Below are positions 54,205 to 62,945 of a DNA stretch of 64,000 nucleotides, one piece after another; within the stretch, counting starts at the first letter, position 1, and each line of letters begins with the position of its first letter. The translations under genes and the position numbers were made by a program. Source of the DNA: Anderseniella sp963787895 (GTDB taxonomy: Bacteria; Pseudomonadota; Alphaproteobacteria; Rhizobiales; Aestuariivirgaceae); the NCBI GenBank assembly GCA_963787895.1, contig CAWBEX010000001.1, positions 62,001-126,000 on the forward strand, read 5' to 3'. The notes under the pieces were generated by a model, which did no database searches, was not told the origin of the DNA, and was given only the letters and a program-made list of their open reading frames with translations.

Positions 54205-54337
54205 CAACTGGCTCTGCTACAAACTCTTGGTCCGACATAACCGGCAGCAATTTGCATGCCAGTTGCGCCAGATGAACCTGGGGCCCGTGAAGGTCGCTTG
54301 TGCGGCGTCCGGTTCGACGCGCAAGACACCGTTCAAG

Positions 54338-55489
54338 CTAGAAGGTTGCAGCAATGTTCGAGAACCGGCCTGATGTTTCCACAGGTCTCGACGGTGCTAC
54401 GGCGACAACCTTGGCCCACTTTACCCTTCCCGACGTCAGCGCATCACACACGTCCCTGGCCTCAGCCGCCTTGTCCACGGTGGCAACCACAAGCACGGCA
54501 GGAGAATTCGCTGCCAATGCAACATTGCTGCTGTCAGCGTCACCCAAATGCAACAAGGTGAGGCTGTAGACTTTCTCCAACGCGTTTAGTGCATTGCCTA
54601 GCTGAGGGCTTTCCACCAACTCCGACAATGGCTTCGCGGGGATACCTGCAGGCAAGAGTTGCAACGGCGTCATAGTGTCCTTGCGAACAACATCGGAGAA
54701 TCCGGCAACACCTGAAACGATGTCGTACAAGCCCCTGCCTTCAAGACCCGGCACAATGGCCGCAATTCCGGTGGTGCCCGTTGATGCGTCCACTACCGCA
54801 ACCTTTGCGCCGGCCATGGCCAGCATGCGACCAAGGCTTGTAGAGACCGTCAAGCTGTCTAGTGCCGAGCCGGTCATGTTCACTACTGCAAGCGACCTGA
54901 TGGACTGATTGGCAACCAGCTCGGCAACCGCATGCGCGACAGGTTCTATTGCCTTGCGATATTGACTGTCAGGATCCTGCAGGCCCTTGCCGCTTGCATG
55001 GGTTGCCAGCATTGCCGAGGCCACACCTGGAATGATCGAAAGAGGTTGATCAGCACCCGACACAAGAGGTGTGAGCGCATCGACTTGCTGGACTCCTTGT
55101 ACTGCCGGCGCCGCCGGTGGTGGCGGTGATGGCTGGCTGGAAACTGAAGGCTTTGGGGAATGCAAGACCGCGACAGGGGGTGCCGCGGGTGGCGGTGGAG
55201 CAGCTGCCGCAGCCGGTTGTTGCTGGATGGAGCTAATGGCGGGTGACTGCGCTGCATCCATGCCACCGGATGATGACAGCGGGCGAACCGCAGACAATGC
55301 AGAAGACATGATCTCGAGAATGAAGGCTACGCCAAGTGCCAGCATCAAGCCGCCAAGCGTTGCCAGCAGCATGATTGGACCCTTCTTGGGGAAAGATGGA
55401 ATGGAGGGAACCCCTGCCCCCGAAATGACACGGCCCAGCCCCGGCTGGGTATCCAGATTCTGACGGGAACTGGCATCAGTGTATCGCAC
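54338..55489 (-). CDS. Polysaccharide co-polymerase, 3' fragment (frameshifted) with degenerate ATPase domain
   Basis: The C-terminal part of a Wzz/GumC/ExoP-type chain-length protein. SRQNLDTQPGLGRVISGAGV is the segment usually found just before the second transmembrane helix (MLLATLGGLMLALGVAFILE). A cytoplasmic Pro/Ala-rich linker leads to a ParA/BY-kinase-like domain (about residues 165-383 of this fragment). The expected Walker A GxxxxGKS/T is absent (NMTGSALDSLTVSTSLG), though a Walker-A'-like VAVVDAS remains. There is no tyrosine-rich tail, so kinase activity is unlikely. The frame really begins about 25 codons upstream; the GTG start is an artefact of the frameshift at 55560-55571. 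Confidence 0.8.
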   Translation of the reverse strand: MRYTDASSRQNLDTQPGLGRVISGAGVPSIPSFPKKGPIMLLATLGGLMLALGVAFILEIMSSALSAVRPLSSSGGMDAAQSPAISSIQQQPAAAAAPPPPAAPPVAVLHSPKPSVSSQPSPPPPAAPAVQGVQQVDALTPLVSGADQPLSIIPGVASAMLATHASGKGLQDPDSQYRKAIEPVAHAVAELVANQSIRSLAVVNMTGSALDSLTVSTSLGRMLAMAGAKVAVVDASTGTTGIAAIVPGLEGRGLYDIVSGVAGFSDVVRKDTMTPLQLLPAGIPAKPLSELVESPQLGNALNALEKVYSLTLLHLGDADSSNVALAANSPAVLVVATVDKAAEARDVCDALTSGRVKWAKVVAVAPSRPVETSGRFSNIAATF

Positions 55490-55556
55490 AAGGAAGGTTT
55501 CCAGCAGACTCCGGTTTGCGGCAGCTTCACGCTCCAGCTCACGTAGCCGTATATCA

Positions 55557-56663
55557 TCAATGCCGGAGTTCTGAGGTTTGCTGCTTCAAGCCGACAAGGC
55601 TCTTCCTGAGACTTGCCTCACGCGCAGCCGCCACCTTTGATTCCTGTTCCAGACGCTCTACCACCTTGAATGCTTCGGTGCGCAACTGCCGGTTCAGGTC
55701 CTGGATCTCCTGATCGACGGCCTTTATGCGAGGATGATTGTCCAGATAGATCGTGGACAGTTCCGCTTTTGAGCGTGTCAGTTGCACCTGCTGTTCGCGC
55801 AGACGCTGTATCAGCGGCGAGCCCAGAACGTCGGCAGAGGTGTCAACGGTACCAGTAGTGCGCAGCAATTCGCGGATCGAGTCGGCCTTGGCCGCGGCAT
55901 CCGAACGAGCCGCAGCGGCGAGTATAATCTGCGAGTTGAGAGAGGACAGTTCTTCATTGTCGAGCTTTGCCTGTGCACCCCTGAAGATGCCCGCCTTCGC
56001 GCGGAACTTCTCGACCGTGGTTTCGGACTCGACAACCTTCTTGCGCAAATCCTCGATCTGGCTTGCCAACCAATCGCGTGCCTGTCCGGTTGGTTCGTTC
56101 AAGGTCTTCCTGGAAAAGCTGACATATGCTTCGGCAATCTTGTTCGCCACTCGTGCGGCCAGCTCTGGGTCGCGGGCTTCAAAGTCAATTGCGATGACGG
56201 ATGAACCGGGAACTGCATAGGCAACCAGCTGATCATAGTAGTGAGTAAGGACACGCTGTTCGACAGACATCGCCGCCGGATCAGCCTTGAAACCGAGAGA
56301 GATGAGCAACCTGCCGACAGTTCCGATGCCGGACTTGAGCTGATCGAACTCGGGAACCTCTGCAAGGTTGAGATCCTTGATTACCTTGAGCGCCAAATCG
56401 CGCGAGCGCACGACTTCCACCTGCGAAGTAACATCACGCTCGGTCAGCGCGGCCCGGTCGCTCCTGTCCTGGCCAATGCGGGTAAACGGCGAATCCTGGT
56501 TTTCGATCAGCACCTGCGCTCCGGCGCGATAGACCGGCTTCACATTGTTCACGAACCAATAGCTCAGGAAGGCACAAAGGCCAGTGAAGATTGCAATGTA
56601 CAGCCACCGCCGCGCGATGCCGCGCAGCACGTCCCTGAAATCTATGAAGGCAACGGAATCCAT
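55557..56663 (-). CDS. Polysaccharide co-polymerase (Wzz/GumC family), 5' fragment (frameshifted)
   Basis: A 368-codon fragment that sets polysaccharide chain length in the inner membrane. The first transmembrane helix is WLYIAIFTGLCAFLSYWFV (about 19-37). A Wzz domain (PVYRAGAQVLIE, then SQVEVVRSRDLA) and a long coiled-coil periplasmic region with GSxVIAIDFEARDPELAARVANKIAE follow. The frame stops at 55557. Removing one base near 55565 joins SEL to GIDDIRLRELERE and restores a single protein of about 774 residues, the usual size for this family. Confidence 0.82.
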   Translation of the reverse strand: MDSVAFIDFRDVLRGIARRWLYIAIFTGLCAFLSYWFVNNVKPVYRAGAQVLIENQDSPFTRIGQDRSDRAALTERDVTSQVEVVRSRDLALKVIKDLNLAEVPEFDQLKSGIGTVGRLLISLGFKADPAAMSVEQRVLTHYYDQLVAYAVPGSSVIAIDFEARDPELAARVANKIAEAYVSFSRKTLNEPTGQARDWLASQIEDLRKKVVESETTVEKFRAKAGIFRGAQAKLDNEELSSLNSQIILAAAARSDAAAKADSIRELLRTTGTVDTSADVLGSPLIQRLREQQVQLTRSKAELSTIYLDNHPRIKAVDQEIQDLNRQLRTEAFKVVERLEQESKVAAAREASLRKSLVGLKQQTSELRH

Positions 56664-56786
56664 AATGCAACTTCAAATAGGCAACGAGAATCGCCGCACT
56701 GACTATTCACATCTGTCGACAATCTGAAGATTCTTGGTAACCAATGGATTAACGCGGCGCGCAATTGTCAATGTTTCCGCACCCGT

Positions 56787-56801
56787 TTAACAGCTTGCTA
56801 A
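56787..56801. promoter_or_regulatory. CtrA-like site (one mismatch) upstream of the export gene
   Basis: TTAA-N7-CTAA in the divergent control region between the co-polymerase gene and the Wza-like gene. It matches the CtrA consensus TTAA-N7-TTAA with one mismatch. Taken alone it could be chance; it gains weight from the perfect site at 58738. Confidence 0.3.
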
Positions 56802-56892
56802 CCATGCTGATTTACCTTTGCGCCAATGGCCCGGCATTGCCGAGGGCCAATTGTAGGTATTGGGTACCCGGTTCCAACGTTCTGACGGGTTG

Positions 56893-57600
56893 ATGAGTGG
56901 TAGTTGGTATATGAGACATCCCGCAATAATGGTTGCTGCCCTGCTTCTCTCAGGCTGCGCGCAAGGCTGGGACGACAATCCGCCGGCAGCCGCACCGGGT
57001 GGTGTCGGGGTGTCACCTTCCGGTACAGTCGGTCAGTTTCCAGATTATGCCGCCACAATTCCGCATCAACCAGCTTACAACGGCGCAGGCACGGTTCAGC
57101 CGTTTGGCGCATCGGGTGAAGTTGCATCATACGAATTCGAGACGGGCTACAGGATCGGTGCCGGCGATCGGCTGACAATCCGGGTGCTGGGTCAACAGGA
57201 TCTTACTGGCGACTATCTGGTGGATGCGGCTGGCAACATCTCCATGCCGCTGATCAGAAACCTGGCGGTTGCAGGCATGAGTACGCCCGACATCGAAAAC
57301 GCCATCACCGCCAGATTGCAGCAGGGCTTCCTGCGCGAACCAAGCGTGTCGGTCCAACTTGCCATAGCCCGGCCGTTCTACATCATGGGCCAGGTCAACC
57401 AGGCTGGCAGCTTCGCCTATCGTCCGGGGATCACCATCCAGGGTGCTGTTGCCATGGCTGGTGGCTTCTCGCCAAGGGCAGATCACAACAAGGTTCTTCT
57501 GACCCGTAAATTGCTGAACGGCACCCACACGGCCAGAGTGCCGGTTACAACACAGCTCTACCCCGGTGACATTATCTATGTCCGCGAGCGTTGGTTCTAG
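56893..57600 (+). CDS. Polysaccharide export outer-membrane lipoprotein (Wza-like)
   Basis: About 235 residues with a lipoprotein signal ending LLLSGC. The polysaccharide export domain begins ETGYRIGAGDRLTIRVLGQQ, and an SLBB domain follows (RPFYIMGQVNQAGSFAYRPG, then VAMAGGFSPRADHNKVLLTR). It would form the outer-membrane channel for the exopolysaccharide. The starts at 56893 and 56911 both give a good signal peptide; the ribosome site is weak for each. It is shorter than E. coli Wza (379 aa), with a single SLBB domain, as in many alphaproteobacterial GumB-like proteins. Confidence 0.9.
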   Translation: MSGSWYMRHPAIMVAALLLSGCAQGWDDNPPAAAPGGVGVSPSGTVGQFPDYAATIPHQPAYNGAGTVQPFGASGEVASYEFETGYRIGAGDRLTIRVLGQQDLTGDYLVDAAGNISMPLIRNLAVAGMSTPDIENAITARLQQGFLREPSVSVQLAIARPFYIMGQVNQAGSFAYRPGITIQGAVAMAGGFSPRADHNKVLLTRKLLNGTHTARVPVTTQLYPGDIIYVRERWF

Positions 57601-57615
57601 GCGGCTCAGGTGGCA

Positions 57616-58713
57616 ATGCGCATCTTGCATGTTTTTAGAGCACCGGTAGGCGGTCTGTTCCGGCATGTACGGGACCTGGTTCGAGGCCAGGCAGGTCTGG
57701 GTCACGAGGTTGGCATAGTTTGCGATTCAACCTCGGGAGATGCCTTGTCAGACAGACATCTCGCCGAAGCAAGCAATCACTGTAGGCTGGGCATACACAA
57801 AATTGCCATGTCGAGACTGCCCGGTGCAGGCGACATCAGCAGTGCGAATGCCATTGCCGCGAAATGCAGGGCCCTCAATCCAGACATTGTCCACGGCCAT
57901 GGCGCAAAAGGTGGCGTCTACGCCAGGCTTGCGGCAGGCCGGCTGGGCGCCAAGGCGGTCTACACGCCGCATGGCGGTGTCTTGCACTACAACTGGGCTA
58001 GCGCTGCAGGTGCGGTGTATCTGTCGGCTGAAAAACTGATGCTGGCAAAAACCCACGGCCTTGTTTTCGTTTGCAAGTATGAACGCGACCTGTTTGCCGA
58101 CAAACTTGGCTTTGGCCGTACAAAACAATGCGTGGTGCACAACGGACTTTGGCAGGAAGAGTTCAATTCAATTGCACTCGAACCTGACGCAAGTGACATC
58201 ATCTTTGTTGGTGAGTTGCGCGCACTCAAGGGAGTAGATGAACTTCTGGAAGCGCTGGTTCTCGTCAAACAGCAAACCGGCAAGCAATTGTCTGCGACAA
58301 TCACCGGATCAGGACCCGAAGAGGTGCGCATCAAGCAAAAGACCATAGATCTCGGGCTGGTTGATCATGTCCGGTTTACAGGTGCCCTGCCCGCCCGGAC
58401 GGCTTTCGCCAAGGGATGGCTGATGGTGATACCGTCGCGGGCAGAATCGTTCCCCTACATCGTGCTCGAAGCCATTGCCGCAGAGAAGCCGCTGCTTGCT
58501 ACAAATGTCGGTGGAATTAGCGAAGTACTGGATGCTGCTGCACTTGCAGCGCCAAACGATGCAGCCGACCTGGCCCGCCACATGATAGAGGCGACAAGCA
58601 ACCGTGATCGTCTCGATGATCAAGCCAGGCAGCTTGCACTGAATTTTCGCGCCAACATGTCGGCCTCGCAGATGAGCAAAAGTATATCAGACTTCTACAC
58701 TTCTCTGGCTTAA
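57616..58713 (+). CDS. Glycosyltransferase family 4
   Basis: About 365 residues with a GT-B fold. MRILHVFRAPVGGLFRHV is the N-terminal glycine loop. The C-terminal nucleotide-sugar domain shows IIFVGELRALKGVDELLEAL and the E(x7)E motif in PSRAESFPYIVLEAIAAEKP. It probably adds a sugar to the lipid-linked repeat unit in the cytoplasm. ATG 57616 is used; GTG 57610 is possible. It starts 15 bp after the export lipoprotein stop and so is likely cotranscribed with it. Confidence 0.9.
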   Translation: MRILHVFRAPVGGLFRHVRDLVRGQAGLGHEVGIVCDSTSGDALSDRHLAEASNHCRLGIHKIAMSRLPGAGDISSANAIAAKCRALNPDIVHGHGAKGGVYARLAAGRLGAKAVYTPHGGVLHYNWASAAGAVYLSAEKLMLAKTHGLVFVCKYERDLFADKLGFGRTKQCVVHNGLWQEEFNSIALEPDASDIIFVGELRALKGVDELLEALVLVKQQTGKQLSATITGSGPEEVRIKQKTIDLGLVDHVRFTGALPARTAFAKGWLMVIPSRAESFPYIVLEAIAAEKPLLATNVGGISEVLDAAALAAPNDAADLARHMIEATSNRDRLDDQARQLALNFRANMSASQMSKSISDFYTSLA

Positions 58714-58737
58714 CAGGCGCCTTGGTCCGCCAACGCG

Positions 58738-58752
58738 TTAACCAATCCTTAA
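58738..58752. promoter_or_regulatory. Perfect TTAA-N7-TTAA (CtrA-type) site
   Basis: TTAACCAATCCTTAA, an exact match to the full CtrA consensus, lies 97 bp before the ATG of the phosphoglycosyltransferase gene, in the 135-bp gap after the glycosyltransferase. CtrA is the cell-cycle master regulator of alphaproteobacteria. Binding has not been shown here. Confidence 0.5.
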
Positions 58753-58848
58753 CCAACGAACACGCCGGGTTTAGCCGCAACGCGTGGTTGGCCTTCTGCT
58801 TGCTAGTAACACTGTCAGGACGTAATTCCGAAGACAGGAAATGGCGAC

Positions 58849-60390
58849 ATGAAGCATATCGATACATCTACCGGCTTGCTGACTGCGCAATCTGTCGTGG
58901 AGGCGATCTCATCGGGCAATTCCGCAAATCCAGAACGGCTCCGTGATGAATGGCTGGAAAAGCTGAGTAGCCGAAACGATGTCAGAATTTCGCAATCCTT
59001 GATGATTGGATGTCTGCGTGGCGCGGATGCGGCGTTGATCTTTCTGCTGGGTGCTATTGTGGGTTCTGCCTATCTGGGTGCACTGAATATTGACTCCTAC
59101 CGGCATTACTGGACGGTTATGGCCATCGCGGCCATTGCAGGCCCGATCGCCCTGCAGATGACCGGCGTCTATCAGACCAAGGTTCTGGCCAGTGCGATTA
59201 CCCAGGTGGTGCGCATTTTCGCAGTTGTCAGCAGCCTGTTCATGTGCGCAATCGCAGGCATCTTCCTGCTCAAGCTGAGTGAGGAGTTCTCGCGGGTTTG
59301 GCTGGTGACATGGACTACCGCATCGGCGGTTGCAATATCCAGCCTGCACCTTGGTGCACGTTACCTCATGTCACGCTGGCACAAGCAAGGCCGGTTGAGT
59401 ACCCGCGTGGTTATTGTTGGCGGAGGCGAACCCGCTTCCAAGTTGGTCGAATCTGTACAGCAGAGCCCGGCCGGCCTGATCGAGTTTGTGGGTCTGTTTG
59501 ACGACCGCAACGATGCCCGCTCTCCACACGTGGTGGCCAATTTGCCCAAGTTGGGTAGCATCGCCGAGCTGGCTGCATTTGCCCGCAAATACAGCGTTGA
59601 CATGCTGGTGGTCACATTGCCGCTTACAGCGGAAAACCGCCTGCTGCAGGTCATGAAACAGCTATGGGTGCTGCCGGTCGACATTCGGCTTTCCGCGCAC
59701 AGTCAGGCGCTGCGTTACCGCCCAAGGGCCTATTCATGGCTCGGCAATGTGCCGCTTATTGACGTGTTCGACAGGCCGCTGCGCGACTGGAGCTTGCTGG
59801 TGAAGACCCTGGAAGACAAGCTGCTGGCCAGCCTTGCCATCGTAGTGCTGTCACCCGTGATGCTAGTTGTAGCATTGGCAATCAAGCTTGAAAGCAAGGG
59901 TCCGGTGATTTTCCGGCAGGTACGGTACGGGTTCAACAACAAGCCAGTCAACGTGTTCAAGTTCCGCTCCATGTACACCGACATGTGCGACGCGAATGCA
60001 AGCCGCCTTGTTACCCGCGAAGACCCCAGAGTAACACGTGTCGGCAAATTTATACGCCGGACGTCACTTGATGAATTACCTCAATTTTTCAACGTGTTGC
60101 GCGGCGATCTTTCATTGGTTGGACCACGTCCCCATGCACAGCAGGCCAAGGCCGCAGACCAGTTGTACGATCAGGTTGTCGATGGCTATTTCGCACGTCA
60201 CCGGGTCAAGCCCGGGATAACCGGATGGGCACAGATCAATGGCTGGCGAGGTGAAACCGACACAGAAGAAAAAATACAGCGCCGCGTAGAATTTGATCTG
60301 TACTACATAGAAAACTGGTCGCTGCTGTTTGATCTGCAGATACTTGCCGCGACACCTTTTGCGCTTATGAAATCAGAAAACGCTTACTAG
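58849..60390 (+). CDS. Undecaprenyl-phosphate sugar phosphotransferase (WbaP/ExoY-like)
   Basis: A 513-residue polyprenyl-phosphate hexose-1-phosphate transferase that starts repeat-unit synthesis on the inner membrane. Four hydrophobic helices (about 45-170) precede a Rossmann-like region (TRVVIVGGGEPASKLVE, about 185-300). The C-terminal sugar-transferase domain (about 320-513) has GPVIFRQVRYG, VFKFRSMYTD, RRTSLDELPQFFNVLRGDLS, LVGPRPHA and RVKPGITGWAQING. The catalytic Asp-Glu pair is within DELPQ. The first sugar (glucose, galactose or other) is not deducible. Confidence 0.93.
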   Translation: MKHIDTSTGLLTAQSVVEAISSGNSANPERLRDEWLEKLSSRNDVRISQSLMIGCLRGADAALIFLLGAIVGSAYLGALNIDSYRHYWTVMAIAAIAGPIALQMTGVYQTKVLASAITQVVRIFAVVSSLFMCAIAGIFLLKLSEEFSRVWLVTWTTASAVAISSLHLGARYLMSRWHKQGRLSTRVVIVGGGEPASKLVESVQQSPAGLIEFVGLFDDRNDARSPHVVANLPKLGSIAELAAFARKYSVDMLVVTLPLTAENRLLQVMKQLWVLPVDIRLSAHSQALRYRPRAYSWLGNVPLIDVFDRPLRDWSLLVKTLEDKLLASLAIVVLSPVMLVVALAIKLESKGPVIFRQVRYGFNNKPVNVFKFRSMYTDMCDANASRLVTREDPRVTRVGKFIRRTSLDELPQFFNVLRGDLSLVGPRPHAQQAKAADQLYDQVVDGYFARHRVKPGITGWAQINGWRGETDTEEKIQRRVEFDLYYIENWSLLFDLQILAATPFALMKSENAY

Positions 60391-60449
60391 TCGATCTGAA
60401 GGCGGGTGTTTGGAAACCCGGCGGTAAGGTTTCATGCTTACAAACATGG

Positions 60450-60464
60450 TTAATGAAACTTGAA
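60450..60464. promoter_or_regulatory. CtrA-like site (one mismatch) upstream of the polymerase gene
   Basis: TTAA-N7-TGAA, one base from the CtrA consensus, lies 40 bp before the start of the polymerase/ligase gene. Low confidence on its own. Confidence 0.25.
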
Positions 60465-60503
60465 CCCTGCCCTGCTTCGGGCAACCAGGTGGCTTGAGAA
60501 AGC

Positions 60504-61748
60504 ATGACGGCCAGCGCGCAAGCAACAATTCAGGCACCAGCTCTGCGGCTGGAAATGCTGCAGCGCCTGTGCTTGTGGCTGATGATCGCGTCCGGCTTTG
60601 CGGTCAGCATTGAGCCGGCACCATACGAATTTCTGTTTATCGTCTCATTGCTGGTGTTCCTGGCCGGCGGCATGCGGGTCAGTATCGTGTTTGCGCCACT
60701 GGTCATCTTTCTGTCGATCTACAATGTCGGCGGCATCATGGCGGTAATGCCAATTCTCGGCGACGACAAGGCGCGGATGTTCGTCATTATTTCCATCTAT
60801 ATGGCGGTCACGGCAATCTTCCTTGCGATGGCGGTATTCCGGGCGCCAGTCTCCATCATGGCCACGGTGCGCAATGCGTGGGTCGTTGCTGCATTGTTTG
60901 CCGCGATAAACGGCATTGTCGGCTATTTCGACCTGTTTGGCATGGGGCAAGCTTGGGCGCCGATTTCGCGAGCGCAGGGGCTGTTCAAAGACCCGAACGT
61001 GCTGTCCACATTCCTGATTGCGCCTGCGGTGTTCCTGATCCAGGACATCGTGGTCAATCGCTGCCGGTGGAGTCTTGTCAAGTTGCCAGTGCTGCTGATC
61101 GTGATGGTCGCTCTATTCCTGGCGTTTTCGCGCGGCGCCTGGATCAATGCTATTGCGGCTACCGGATTGATGATCGGGCTGCATTTCATTCTGACCCCCT
61201 CGTACGCACTGAAGGGACGCATCGTTCTGTTGTCCATAGCCGGGCTAATTGCGGTTGGGGTATTGATCTCAATTGCACTGTCAATCGAGGCCGTACGAGA
61301 AATTTTCCTCATACGATTCAGCCTGAACCAAACTTATGACGTTGGAGAGACCGGCCGATTTGGCAGACAACTGAATTCACTACGAGACCTTGTCGCACTG
61401 CCGAACGGCATGGGACCATTGCAGTTTTCCAAGAAATATGGAGAAGCGCCCCACAATGTGTTTCTCAATGCCTTTTCCGCCTATGGCTGGACGGGTGGAT
61501 TTGCCTATCTGCTGCTGATCGGCTCAACCTTGATGACAGCCTGGCGATCGATGTTCACTGCCGGGCCATTGCAGCAACATTCAATTGCCGTCTACGCAGT
61601 ACTGATCACCACAATATTGCAAGGGGTCCAAATCGACACCGATCACTGGCGCCACTTCTATATCCTGCTTGGACTTGCCTGGGGCCTGTATGCGGCGACG
61701 ATTGCCTGGTCACCCGGCCTGCAACAAAACCGAGCACTGCAACGCTGA
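60504..61748 (+). CDS. O-antigen polymerase/ligase-like membrane protein
   Basis: A 414-residue protein with about ten transmembrane helices. The large periplasmic loop and the PHNVFLNAFSAYGWTGGFAY segment near the C-terminus match the Wzy/WaaL family, where the His is functionally important. It could polymerise lipid-linked repeat units or ligate the product to an acceptor; these roles cannot be separated by sequence alone. Context with a Wzz-like and a Wza-like protein favours polymerase. No Wzx flippase gene is in the window. Confidence 0.85.
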   Translation: MTASAQATIQAPALRLEMLQRLCLWLMIASGFAVSIEPAPYEFLFIVSLLVFLAGGMRVSIVFAPLVIFLSIYNVGGIMAVMPILGDDKARMFVIISIYMAVTAIFLAMAVFRAPVSIMATVRNAWVVAALFAAINGIVGYFDLFGMGQAWAPISRAQGLFKDPNVLSTFLIAPAVFLIQDIVVNRCRWSLVKLPVLLIVMVALFLAFSRGAWINAIAATGLMIGLHFILTPSYALKGRIVLLSIAGLIAVGVLISIALSIEAVREIFLIRFSLNQTYDVGETGRFGRQLNSLRDLVALPNGMGPLQFSKKYGEAPHNVFLNAFSAYGWTGGFAYLLLIGSTLMTAWRSMFTAGPLQQHSIAVYAVLITTILQGVQIDTDHWRHFYILLGLAWGLYAATIAWSPGLQQNRALQR

Positions 61749-61798
61749 CGCCGAATTTGATTTGCTGGTCGCTTAAGATCCGGGTGCAGGTGAAAAAA

Positions 61799-61875
61799 TG
61801 GTCGGAGCGGCGGGATTCGAACCCACGACCCCTACACCCCCAGTGTAGTGCGCTACCGGGCTGCGCTACGCTCCG
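61799..61875 (-). tRNA. tRNA-Pro (anticodon GGG)
   Basis: A 77-nt gene with acceptor CGGAGCG/CGCTCCG, anticodon GGG, T-arm GGTTCGAATCC and encoded CCA. It lies between the polysaccharide locus and the merR-ihfA-fabH series. Confidence 0.97.
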
Positions 61876-61963
61876 ACGTGGCAGGGATATAAACTGCGAA
61901 GCCTGAAAAGGAAAGCCCGCAAGCGCGCGTCCAATGCATTTCGTTGAAGTGCTGGCAGGCTGG

Positions 61964-62473
61964 CTACTTGGCCTGTTCGGGCAGCAACAATCGTCTTGCA
62001 GCGGCCAGGTCTGTAAGAGCGAGCCTCAATTCGTCGATCTGCTGGGCGGTAAGCTCATGCACAACTCGGGTTTGCGGACGGCCGCTCTGGCCTGCTTCTT
62101 GCCGGCTGGACGGCCTTTGCGCCTCTACTTCCGACTTTTTGGCTACAACTTCCTTGCGACCACTATCTTCATCACCAGCAGCATCTACCGAAATCTCACC
62201 TCTGCCGATACCCACAACATGGCTAATGCCATTGTCTTTCAATATCTTCTGGGCACCGCGAATGGTGTAGCCTTCTCCATACAGAAGTGTGCGGATACCT
62301 TTTAACAGATCCACGTCTGATGGACGGTAATAGCGCCTGCCGCCACCGCGTTTCATCGGACGTATCTGCGAAAACCTCGTTTCCCAGAAACGCAGAACGT
62401 GCTGTGGAACATCAAGCTCTTCAGCAACTTCCGAAATGGTTCTGAATGCTTCCGGCGCCTTGTCAGTCAACAA
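61964..62473 (-). CDS. MerR family transcriptional regulator
   Basis: A 169-residue protein. The winged helix-turn-helix starts FRTISEVAEELDVPQHVLRF and includes GGGRRYYRPSDVDLLKGIRT, as in the MerR-like protein found next to ihfA in alphaproteobacteria. The rest is charged, ending with a Leu-rich helix (LRLALTDLAAARRLLL). No metal-binding Cys are present. The start is TTG at 62473 with GAGGT upstream, 21 bp after the ihfA stop, so it is likely cotranscribed with ihfA. Its targets are not known to me. Confidence 0.9.
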   Translation of the reverse strand: MLTDKAPEAFRTISEVAEELDVPQHVLRFWETRFSQIRPMKRGGGRRYYRPSDVDLLKGIRTLLYGEGYTIRGAQKILKDNGISHVVGIGRGEISVDAAGDEDSGRKEVVAKKSEVEAQRPSSRQEAGQSGRPQTRVVHELTAQQIDELRLALTDLAAARRLLLPEQAK

Positions 62474-62494
62474 TCGGACCTCTTTCCTGAATAC

Positions 62495-62806
62495 CTAGCT
62501 GTCTGCCGTGAACGCAAGATCACCGTTCACCATCGCTTTCATGATCTGGCTGGGACGAAACACCAGAACACGCCGGGGCGTTATTGGCACTTCTTCCCCG
62601 GTCTTGGGGTTGCGACCTATGCGCTGACGCTTGTCGCGCACGTCAAAGGTGCCAAAAGATGAGAGTTTGACCTGGTCGCCCTTGACCAGCGAATCTGAAA
62701 CAAGGTCCAGAACAGTTTTGACTAGTTCCGCAAACTCGGTTCGCGATAAGCCAATCTTGCGATGCACCGCTTCAGCAAGATCAGCGCGTGTTAGTGTCTT
62801 CGTCAT
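62495..62806 (-). CDS. ihfA: Integration host factor subunit alpha
   Basis: IHF-alpha (103 aa) bends DNA at specific sites together with IHF-beta. TLTRADLAEAVHRKIGLSRT and the DNA-binding arm region GRNPKTGEEVPITPRRVLVF are typical, including the intercalating Pro. IHF-beta is not in the window. The gene is between fabH and merR, a conserved order. Confidence 0.96.
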   Translation of the reverse strand: MTKTLTRADLAEAVHRKIGLSRTEFAELVKTVLDLVSDSLVKGDQVKLSSFGTFDVRDKRQRIGRNPKTGEEVPITPRRVLVFRPSQIMKAMVNGDLAFTADS

Positions 62807-62945
62807 GGCTCCACCCCCTCGATGGATGGTTATCCTAACACCCTTCGCGTGTACCGTGTCAAACTCAATCTTTCATGCAAGATCATAGACTTGCCCGTGC
62901 TTCCTAGGCCGGAAAAACATTCGTAACGCCGATTTTACCGTTACG

